64,000 bases of DNA from CAMLIZ01 sp966212505. Its GTDB lineage: Bacteria; Pseudomonadota; Gammaproteobacteria; Burkholderiales; Burkholderiaceae_C. The position numbers were made by a program, and so were the translations under genes. The stretch covers positions 1-64,000 of the forward strand of contig CBIHRS010000022.1 of assembly GCA_966212505.1 (NCBI GenBank), given 5' to 3'. Below the pieces are notes generated by a model. It saw nothing but the letters and a program-made list of their open reading frames with translations. It was not told the DNA's origin and made no database searches. Below, piece by piece: positions 22,894 to 29,672 of the stretch (positions are counted from its first letter, which is position 1; each line of letters starts with the position of its first letter).

Positions 22894-25427
22894 GCGCTCA
22901 CGACGCCTCAGCCGGACAGCACGGCATTGCAGACGGCCCGCCGGCCTGGCGCTGGGGGGCGGCGGCGGTGCTCGGCGTGGCCGGCATGGGCGTGCGTGCG
23001 GCGCTCGAGCCGTGGCTGCAAGGCACCGTGCCGTTCGTGTTCGCGTTTCCGGCGGTGGTGGCGGCCACCCTGCTCGCCGGTGCCGGGCCGGGGCTGCTGA
23101 CGCTGGCAGTCTGCGCGGTGTTTCCGCTGGTGCCTGGCCTGCCGCCGATGATTCGCGGCGATTTCTTGTCGCAACTGCTGCCGTTCCTCGGATCGGGAAG
23201 CGCAGTGGTCGGGGTGTGCGGCTGGCTGCTGCGCCGCATGTCGCCGGCCGCTGCCTCGCCCGGTATGGCCGCAGTGCCTGCCGAGGGGATCAATGCCCAG
23301 GGCCGCCACGTGCAGCAGTGGCTGCGCATGCTGATGGCGCTGGCCCTGCTGCTGCCGGCGGCCTTTTTCGTCAGCGCCGCCTGGCAGGGGTATCGTGGGC
23401 AGGTCAAGGCTGCCGAGGAGCGTGTGCTGCGAACGGCCGCCATCGCGCGCGAGCATGCGCTCAAGGTGATGCGCACCAACGAGATGCTGTTCGATCGGAT
23501 GGAAGAGCGCACCGCCGGACGCAGCGATGCCGAACTGCGCGCGGATCGCCCGTCGCTCGACGAGCAGCTGCGGCGCCTGATCCGCGCCACCCCCGAAGTG
23601 CAGTCGCTCGCGGTATGGGATGCCGATGGCCGGCCGTTGGCCATCACGGTGCCCTATCCGGTACCGCCCGACTTCAACGTGGCCGATCGCGATTACTTCT
23701 CGGTGCATCGCGAGGCCGACACGGGCTTGTTCGTCTCGACGCCCTTCCATGGCCGGCTCGACCCGAGCGAACTGCGCATCGTGATCAGCAAGCGCCGCAA
23801 TGGCCCCCAGGGCGAATTCGCCGGCGTGTATGCGATTTCGCTGCATGCGTCGGCCTTCGAGGGCTTCTATCGAGAGCTCGTCCGTATCGAGCCCGGCGCA
23901 GCGGTGGCCTTCTTCCGCGACAACGGCACGATCATCACGCGGGAGCCGCCGCCTCCCGTGGCCGGCATCACCGCTCCGGCCTCCAGCGCGCTCATGGCCC
24001 GTGTACAGGCCGGTGAGGCGGCGGGGGTGATGACCATCCGCTCAGCGATCGACCAGAAGCGGCGCCTCACCGCCTTCCGGCGCATCGACAACTATCCGCT
24101 CTATGTCTCGGCGTCGATCGCCGACGATGCCATCCTGGCCTCGTGGTACAGCGAGGTCGCGCTGCTGGCGGCCTTCACCTTTCCCACCTCGCTCGCGCTG
24201 GCCTGGGTCTCCTGGGTGGCGCTCAAGCACACCCGGCGCGAGCGGCTGGCGCTCGAGCAGTGGCGCGCCGAGACCATCAAGCGCACACAGGTGGAAGACG
24301 TGCTGCGCCAGACGCAGCGGCTCGAGGCGCTGGGCCACCTCACCGGCGGCGTCGCGCACGACGTGAACAACCTGCTGATGGTCGTGAGCAACAACGCCTA
24401 CCTGCTCAAGCGCCTGCCGCCGGGGCGCGACCTCAGCAAGCCGATCGACGCCATCCTGCGTGCGGTGGCCACCGGTGCAAGGCTGACGCGCCAGCTGCTC
24501 GCCTTTGCGCGGCGCCAGGCGCTGCGGCCCGAGGTCGTCAGCCTGCAGGAGAGGCTGCCGCTGCTGCTCGACCTGATGCGCCATTCGATCTCGGCCCTGG
24601 TCGCGCTGAAGGGCGAGGCCGCGCCCGACACCCGCAGCATACAGGTCGACCCCGCCGAGCTGGAGCTGGCCATGATCAACCTGGCCGTCAATGCCCGCGA
24701 TGCCATGCCCGACGGCGGCTCGCTGCGCGTGGACATCCGCAACGCGCGCCCCGACGAGGCCGAAGCTGGCGGCGGCGAGTGGGTCAGCATCACCGTGACC
24801 GACAGCGGCGCGGGCATCCCGCCCGAGGTGCTCGAGCGCGTGTTCGAGCCCTTCTTCAGCACCAAGGAGCCGGGCAAGGGCACCGGCCTGGGCCTGAGCC
24901 AGGTCTACGGCTTCTGCCAGCAGGCCCGCGGCACCGTGCGCATCCGCAGCACCGTGGGCGAGGGCACTTCGGTGCAGATGCTGCTGCCCGCGGCCGAAGG
25001 CCTGCCCGAATACAAAAGCGAGCCCGCGCCGATTCCTTCGGCCGAGGGCCGCCTGCTGCTGGTGGAAGACAACGCCGAAGTGGCTGAAGCCACCGAGCCG
25101 ATGCTCAGCAGTTGGGGCTACCAAGTGCACGGCGTGCGCTCAGGCGACGCGGCGCAACAGGTGCTGGAAGAGCGCAAGGGCGACTTCGACCTGCTGCTCA
25201 CCGACATCGTGATGCCCGGCGCCACCGACGGCCTCGCGCTGGCGCGCCATGTGCGCGAGCGCTATCCGAAGATCGGCATCGTGCTGATGACCGGCCATGC
25301 CAGCGAAACCGGCAAGGCGATGAGCGATGGGTTCGTGGTGCTGCAGAAGCCGTGGACGCCGCATGCGCTGGCGCAGGCGTTGGTGGAGGCGCAGGGGGGG
25401 CGGCCCGGAACGGCCGGCGGCGCTTGA
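22890..25427 (+). CDS. hybrid sensor histidine kinase with dCache-like sensor
   Basis: About 845 residues from ATG 22890. Parts in order: N-terminal hydrophobic region with several helices (about 21-120) including a PAS-MHYT-like stretch; a further helix (LMALALLLPAAFFVSAAWQGY, about 144-165); a dCache/CHASE-type periplasmic sensor (165-400) with DRDYFSVHREADTGLFVSTPF and GEFAGVYAISL; a helix (VALLAAFTFPTSLALAWVSW); HisKA with GGVAHDVNNLLMVVSNN (His near 490); HATPase with LELAMINLAVNARDAMPDGG, DSGAGIPPEVLERVFEPFFSTK and GTGLGLSQVYGF; and a receiver with LLVEDNAEV and the Asp in LLLTDIVMPG (near 772) and VVLQKPW. The VNNLL and GLSQVYGF type is common for bacterial hybrid kinases. No adjacent regulator. 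Ligand unknown, possibly a small organic molecule. Confidence 0.9.
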   Translation: MSAHDASAGQHGIADGPPAWRWGAAAVLGVAGMGVRAALEPWLQGTVPFVFAFPAVVAATLLAGAGPGLLTLAVCAVFPLVPGLPPMIRGDFLSQLLPFLGSGSAVVGVCGWLLRRMSPAAASPGMAAVPAEGINAQGRHVQQWLRMLMALALLLPAAFFVSAAWQGYRGQVKAAEERVLRTAAIAREHALKVMRTNEMLFDRMEERTAGRSDAELRADRPSLDEQLRRLIRATPEVQSLAVWDADGRPLAITVPYPVPPDFNVADRDYFSVHREADTGLFVSTPFHGRLDPSELRIVISKRRNGPQGEFAGVYAISLHASAFEGFYRELVRIEPGAAVAFFRDNGTIITREPPPPVAGITAPASSALMARVQAGEAAGVMTIRSAIDQKRRLTAFRRIDNYPLYVSASIADDAILASWYSEVALLAAFTFPTSLALAWVSWVALKHTRRERLALEQWRAETIKRTQVEDVLRQTQRLEALGHLTGGVAHDVNNLLMVVSNNAYLLKRLPPGRDLSKPIDAILRAVATGARLTRQLLAFARRQALRPEVVSLQERLPLLLDLMRHSISALVALKGEAAPDTRSIQVDPAELELAMINLAVNARDAMPDGGSLRVDIRNARPDEAEAGGGEWVSITVTDSGAGIPPEVLERVFEPFFSTKEPGKGTGLGLSQVYGFCQQARGTVRIRSTVGEGTSVQMLLPAAEGLPEYKSEPAPIPSAEGRLLLVEDNAEVAEATEPMLSSWGYQVHGVRSGDAAQQVLEERKGDFDLLLTDIVMPGATDGLALARHVRERYPKIGIVLMTGHASETGKAMSDGFVVLQKPWTPHALAQALVEAQGGRPGTAGGA

Positions 25428-25439
25428 GCCACGCCGCTT

Positions 25440-26279
25440 TCAGCGGCTGGCTTTGTCGAGTGTTCTGGCCAGGCGGAACCCCAGGAAGTTCTCACGCGTG
25501 TGCCCGTCTGCCGAGCCGTACAACCTTGGGTCCATCGATTTGACGGGATACGACCACGCACCGCCTTTGTAGATGTAGGTCATGCAGGTATGGCTGCTAC
25601 GCTCCCGTGTGGGAAAACAGCTCGAAGTCCATTCGCTCACATTGCCCGTCATGTCGTACATGCCGAAGCGATTCGCCTTGAAGGAAGCCACAGGCGCAGT
25701 CTGACGGCCATCCCACTTGCTGCCACAACCATCGCAGTTCGTCTTGTTTTTCCCGATGGCGTTGCCCCAGTCGAAGGTGGTGGAGGCGCCGGCCAGCGCC
25801 GCGTATTCCCACTCTTGGGCCGTTGGCAGCCGATAACTCTTGCCGGTCTTCCGATTCAGCCACGCGATGTATTGCTGAACATCGTCCCAGCTCACATGGA
25901 TGACAGGGCGCCAGTCTCGGCCCCAGCCTTCGTCGAAGGGATATTGGCAGGCCTCATTTGGAGCGCATGGCGGGTGGACTGGCCGATTGAGAAAGGCCCA
26001 ATCCGATTTTTCGCTCGCGCAGCTACCATCCTCGACACATGCGTCCCACTCCGCGAACGTCACTTCGGTGGTGCCGAGTTCGAAGGACGCGATGCTGACT
26101 TGGCGCTTCGCGTATTCGTGTTCGGGACACAGGACACCATCCTTCGGGCACGCGAGTGTTGTGATCCCGCCTTGTGGCACTATCGCCATTGGCGGTTCGG
26201 GAATACTGCGTGCGGCGAATGCCGGTGTCGCAATCAGCAGGCTGGCGTAAATAGCGAATTGAGGAAAAGCTAGGCGCAT
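25440..26279 (-). CDS. secreted FGE/SUMF1-fold protein at the end of the T6SS effector operon
   Basis: A 279-residue protein with a signal peptide (MRLAFPQFAIYASLLIATPA, then FAARS). The mature part has the formylglycine-generating-enzyme-like fold: FELGTTEVTFAEWDACVEDG, HVSWDDVQQYIAWLN, SYRLPTAQEWEYAALAG, GMYDMTGNVSEWTSSC and the C-terminal ENFLGFRLAR. The canonical pair of active-site Cys residues of true FGE is not obvious, so sulfatase maturation is unlikely; this fold is widely reused. Last gene of the leftward vgrG operon (17 bp after the second immunity-like gene). A periplasmic role in toxin neutralisation or target modification is a guess. GC content here is lower than in the flanks. 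Confidence 0.75.
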   Translation of the reverse strand: MRLAFPQFAIYASLLIATPAFAARSIPEPPMAIVPQGGITTLACPKDGVLCPEHEYAKRQVSIASFELGTTEVTFAEWDACVEDGSCASEKSDWAFLNRPVHPPCAPNEACQYPFDEGWGRDWRPVIHVSWDDVQQYIAWLNRKTGKSYRLPTAQEWEYAALAGASTTFDWGNAIGKNKTNCDGCGSKWDGRQTAPVASFKANRFGMYDMTGNVSEWTSSCFPTRERSSHTCMTYIYKGGAWSYPVKSMDPRLYGSADGHTRENFLGFRLARTLDKASR

Positions 26280-26296
26280 GGCGGCGGAACCGTGAC

Positions 26297-26914
26297 CTAC
26301 GGGCGGTTGGTGTAGTCGGCGAGCGAGACAACCAAGGCGCCGCTCTTTCGGAAGATGGGGGCGATGGATTCGTGTGCAATCACGAAGCTCGATAAGGCAT
26401 TGAGCTGGAAAAGTAGCCTTTCTCGCAGAGGTATCCTGCTCATTACCTTGTCATCAAAGCTTACCCGGTAGACATCATATAAATATTCATCTGCCACCCT
26501 GACGCTGCCACCGACCTCCGAGCGTTTTCTGTCCCAATGGTCAAATTCTTGTGGAAAAGCCAAATACCAGAGGTCTTTATGCCATTCTCCCCAGTCGTCA
26601 ACATAGATTGACGGCTGCAAGACTAGATTTTGGATTTTTAAATCTAATAGCTTTTCCTTGACGTCGCTGCGGACAATAGGATTGAAGCCATCGAAAAGAA
26701 TCTCTGGAACCCTTCTGGTCGTGGTTCTTCCCCTTCTGTCTCGCATCGGTTTTGCCGCATTTGTGAAGACCAAGGGTTTGTGCCTCAAAGGCAAAGGCTC
26801 CGAATGATAAGGAATATTGACAGTGTCTTCGTCGGGGCCGAGAAAGGGAAGCAGATCTGATCGCTTGTCGTCTTCCCTTGGCTGGGAGATTATGAAATAT
26901 TCGTCGTCAATCAT
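26297..26914 (-). CDS. probable immunity protein, paralog of the next gene
   Basis: A 205-residue protein starting MIDDEYFIISQPREDDKRSD. It is closely related over its whole length to the 207-residue product of 27015-27638 (both with QPREDDKR-x-DLLPxLGPDEDT at the start, LVLQPSIYxDDWGxWH in the middle and SGALVxSLxDYxNRP at the end). The pattern resembles the Imm11/Imm43-type polymorphic-toxin immunity families (two-domain alpha/beta proteins, often tandem), but I cannot assign one with certainty. No signal peptide, so cytoplasmic, where it would meet a nuclease toxin. The gene is clearly AT-richer than the surrounding genome. It follows its paralog by 100 bp. Confidence 0.65.
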   Translation of the reverse strand: MIDDEYFIISQPREDDKRSDLLPFLGPDEDTVNIPYHSEPLPLRHKPLVFTNAAKPMRDRRGRTTTRRVPEILFDGFNPIVRSDVKEKLLDLKIQNLVLQPSIYVDDWGEWHKDLWYLAFPQEFDHWDRKRSEVGGSVRVADEYLYDVYRVSFDDKVMSRIPLRERLLFQLNALSSFVIAHESIAPIFRKSGALVVSLADYTNRP

Positions 26915-27014
26915 AGAGAATCGCGCAGAATATTTGTCGACCTCGCGTGAGTTCCCGCTTCGGTCCGTTTTCGATCTTGGCGTCGCGGATGCCGCGATTT
27001 TCTGAAGTCGATTC

Positions 27015-27638
27015 TTATGGACGATTTGGATAGTCTGACAACGAGATGACCAGTGCGCCGCTGTCTTTTTTGCTAAAAATGCTCGCGACGGACTTGTGGG
27101 CTACTATGAGGCTGGGCATCGATTTCAATTGAAATAATAGCCGTTGCTTCAATGGAATTCTTGACATTTCATCGTCGTCGAAACTGACTCGATAGACTTC
27201 ATAGAAGTACTCATCGACAATCCAAACTTTTTCGCCAATGTCCGAGGTTTTTCGATCCCACCCGTCGAAGTCGTTGAGAAAAGTGAGGTACCAATAGTCT
27301 TCGTGCCATTTCCCCCAATCGTCGATATAGATGGAGGGTTGTAAAACCAGGTCTGGAATGTCCAGTGCCAGGATTTTTTCGCGAATATTTCCCCGAACAA
27401 GAGGCGCGGAGCCTTCAAACAGAATATCCGGTGGATTCTTGATTGTGGTATAGCCGCGCCGCTGAAACATCTGCTTCGCGGCGTTGTCAAAGATGAGCGG
27501 CTTATGGCCGACAGGAAGAGGTTCTGTGCGATATCTTAATTTTGCTGTGTCTTCATCGGGCCCCAGAATGGGTAAGAGATCGTGCCGCTTGTCGTCTTCC
27601 CTTGGCTGGCAAATAATAAAATAATCGTCGTTTATCAT
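27015..27638 (-). CDS. probable immunity protein to the AHH nuclease
   Basis: A 207-residue protein starting MINDDYFIICQPREDDKRHD, only 6 bp downstream of the AHH-nuclease stop, the usual position for a cognate immunity gene. It is a paralog of 26297-26914. Cytoplasmic (no signal peptide), acidic and rich in Asp/Trp (SIYIDDWGKWHEDYWYLTF). Low GC relative to the neighbourhood. If the AHH domain is an active DNase or RNase, this would be its inhibitor; that pairing is from gene order only. Family placement near Imm11/Imm43 is tentative. Confidence 0.68.
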   Translation of the reverse strand: MINDDYFIICQPREDDKRHDLLPILGPDEDTAKLRYRTEPLPVGHKPLIFDNAAKQMFQRRGYTTIKNPPDILFEGSAPLVRGNIREKILALDIPDLVLQPSIYIDDWGKWHEDYWYLTFLNDFDGWDRKTSDIGEKVWIVDEYFYEVYRVSFDDDEMSRIPLKQRLLFQLKSMPSLIVAHKSVASIFSKKDSGALVISLSDYPNRP

Positions 27639-27644
27639 GATTCG

Positions 27645-28367
27645 CTACTTTTTGGGCCGAGGAACATATGGCTTTCCATTGTCAAAGGCGATGTCTTCTT
27701 CGCGTTGACCTGGACCATGACGGCGAGACAGATGATTTCGCTTGCATGGACATGGGGTTTTTCCATCATGTTTATCGACGTTGTCGACTCCCCCACACCC
27801 TATAGCATTCCCAAGAACAAAAAAACCGGCGACGCGCGTAAGCCGTGCCTCAGTGGGTCGACCGTATATTTTCATTAGGATTTTTTGACTCAAGTCATGA
27901 AACGTCTTTACCGCGCTTTCGCTGATGGTCAGCGTTCCGCGGCACTTCTTCTCTAACTTCTTGACTGCGTCCTGGACTTCCCGCGCCACCATGGCGTGAT
28001 AGCTAATCGGGTGGTCATCGTCATCATAAATTTCCTCACTGGTGTCTTCCTTTCCCTCCTTTCCCAGCAGATGGAACCCCCTCTCCGGGCCACGAGCAAT
28101 AGGTACCGCGTGATCGCCGCGATGCGGTTGGATGCCCATGTGGCACGCTCCTTGGAGGGTGCATGGGAGGAAGGCGAGGTTCTCGAGAGAATCTATGTCG
28201 TATCCGAATTGAACTAACTTTGGGCCGTCCCGGGATACTGAAATTCCCTCCTGGGAAAGTAGATGATGCGCTTGCATCTTTACTCCCCGATGCTTTGGAT
28301 GAGTCAAATCCGCAGCGATGTGCTTCTTAAGATTGCTGAGGTAGGTTGTGCCTTTTATGACGCCCAT
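27645..28367 (-). CDS. AHH-family nuclease toxin domain, separated from its effector by an in-frame amber codon
   Basis: A 240-residue open frame from ATG 28367. It carries the AHH signature of the HNH/Endo VII superfamily: MQAHHLLSQEG (AHH), DSLENLAFLP, the second His motif GIQPHRGDH and HPISYHAMVAREV. These residues bind a metal and the scissile phosphate in polymorphic-toxin nucleases. A weak GAAGG lies 6 nt before ATG. The frame is continuous with the upstream gene: reading back from 28367 there are 20 sense codons, then a single TAG (28425-28427), then the upstream scaffold protein. It is therefore either the detached toxin tip of a 675-residue effector or an independently started gene. 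AT-richer than the flanks. Immunity gene starts 6 bp later. Confidence 0.75.
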   Translation of the reverse strand: MGVIKGTTYLSNLKKHIAADLTHPKHRGVKMQAHHLLSQEGISVSRDGPKLVQFGYDIDSLENLAFLPCTLQGACHMGIQPHRGDHAVPIARGPERGFHLLGKEGKEDTSEEIYDDDDHPISYHAMVAREVQDAVKKLEKKCRGTLTISESAVKTFHDLSQKILMKIYGRPTEARLTRVAGFFVLGNAIGCGGVDNVDKHDGKTPCPCKRNHLSRRHGPGQREEDIAFDNGKPYVPRPKK

Positions 28368-28424
28368 AAGAACCTTCGTTGAGCCTGTGCGGGTATGCCA
28401 AACCGCTGCCTTCCAATTTTTGGT

Positions 28425-29672
28425 CTATTTGTAAACCACGCTGCCCAGTCTGTGCCGCGGTGTTGTGTGATCCGTGCTGCCGCACAACTGGCATTTCTTA
28501 TGGCGCTTGATCGCTTCCTTGCGCGCGGTGACCGTCGATTTGGTATTTCCGCGTAGCACCAGGCCTCGCTGTCTGGCCTGACGGAGCTTGTCTGCCAGGC
28601 CCCGTAGGTCGGTCACCGCGTTGTAGAAATCTTCAACAATGCGAATCACCGCATCGAGCGCCTGCTTCGCCTTCTGAATCTTCTTGGCGGCGTTGGCGAA
28701 CCTTGCGCTGCTGGCCGCAAGCCTTGCCACGATAGATGCCACACGCGCCGCGGCTGCGGCACCTGCGGACAGGATGGCCGTCACCAGCAACATCACCAAC
28801 TCGATGAGCAGGTAGACGCTTCCCTTGGCGGCGAGATACGACAGGAAGTTGGGCGGAATGGCTTCAACCACCAGTCCCACATACGCCAGATAGGCAAGGA
28901 TGCTCTCGTGGTCGGCGATCAGTTCGAGCACCAGATAGAACATTGGGTCGTTCTTGATCTCCTTGGCCAACTCGGGATCGATGTCCATCAACACCGTGTC
29001 CACGAAGGCCTGGACCGGCTTCGGGTCGCCCTTCACCATCAACTCGGGCAACCCGAAGATCGCGTCGCGGTGCTTGTAGAACTTTCGCGCCCGCTCGATC
29101 ACCTCGCTGGCGGCGTGAACCGTCGCCTTGGCCGACTGCACCTCTGCGTCAATGCGGCTGGAAACCGCCTGGCTGACGTCGTGAGCAGCCTCTTCAATGT
29201 TGCTCTGCCACCAACCCCAGCTGAAGACGGTCTTGTCGGGGTGCTCGAGCACTTTGCCCGCGCGCTCTGCGGCCTTGAGGGTGCTATCGGCAACATCGTT
29301 GTAGACCTTCTTGCTGTAGTCGACCGCCGCATCGAGAGCATGCCCGCCGATGTCCTTGACCTTGCTCCCCAGCTCTGTCCACGTTTCCTTTTTGAAGACA
29401 TCGCCAAAGTCGTCGCCCCACGCCGATGCCCCGGCGGCGGCACCGCTTCGCAAGCTGGACGTGAGGGCTTCCATGGGGTCGGCGTCCCATTCCTGCTGGA
29501 ATGGTCGCATGTGGTCCATGAGGTTCTGATAAGCGGCGTCAAGCCGCTGCAGGATGAGCTGGCGATCGTCCGCAATTTCCCTTTCAGTGACAGCGGGCTG
29601 AGCGACCACAAGCACCGACCCGTCGTCGGTTGTGGGCACCTTTCGTCCCAGGTTGGCCTGCGAGGCGCCCAT
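28425..29672 (-). CDS. T6SS VgrG-linked effector N-terminal part, ends at an amber codon
   Basis: A 415-residue protein. ATG 29672 overlaps the TGA of vgrG (ATGA), so it is translated with VgrG, the usual arrangement for a VgrG cargo. The N-terminal third is helical and rich in the type of segments seen in cargo effectors (MRPFQQEWDADPMEALTSSL, SAWGDDFGDVFKKETWTELG). Hydrophobic helices follow (about 262-310: ILAYLAYVGLVVEAIPPNFL, YLLIELVMLLVTAILSAGAA), then a long Ala-rich helix. It ends with HKKCQLCGSTDHTTPRHRLG and then TAG; the CxxC...H...PRH pattern looks like the start of a nuclease domain, supporting continuity with the AHH frame downstream. Delivery would be through VgrG. Confidence 0.72.
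   Translation of the reverse strand: MGASQANLGRKVPTTDDGSVLVVAQPAVTEREIADDRQLILQRLDAAYQNLMDHMRPFQQEWDADPMEALTSSLRSGAAAGASAWGDDFGDVFKKETWTELGSKVKDIGGHALDAAVDYSKKVYNDVADSTLKAAERAGKVLEHPDKTVFSWGWWQSNIEEAAHDVSQAVSSRIDAEVQSAKATVHAASEVIERARKFYKHRDAIFGLPELMVKGDPKPVQAFVDTVLMDIDPELAKEIKNDPMFYLVLELIADHESILAYLAYVGLVVEAIPPNFLSYLAAKGSVYLLIELVMLLVTAILSAGAAAAARVASIVARLAASSARFANAAKKIQKAKQALDAVIRIVEDFYNAVTDLRGLADKLRQARQRGLVLRGNTKSTVTARKEAIKRHKKCQLCGSTDHTTPRHRLGSVVYK

Noticed and set aside
25440..26279. Reading the FGE-fold protein as a true sulfatase-activating enzyme
   Set aside because: It has a signal peptide, lies in a T6SS operon, no sulfatase is nearby, and the Cys pair of true FGE is not evident.
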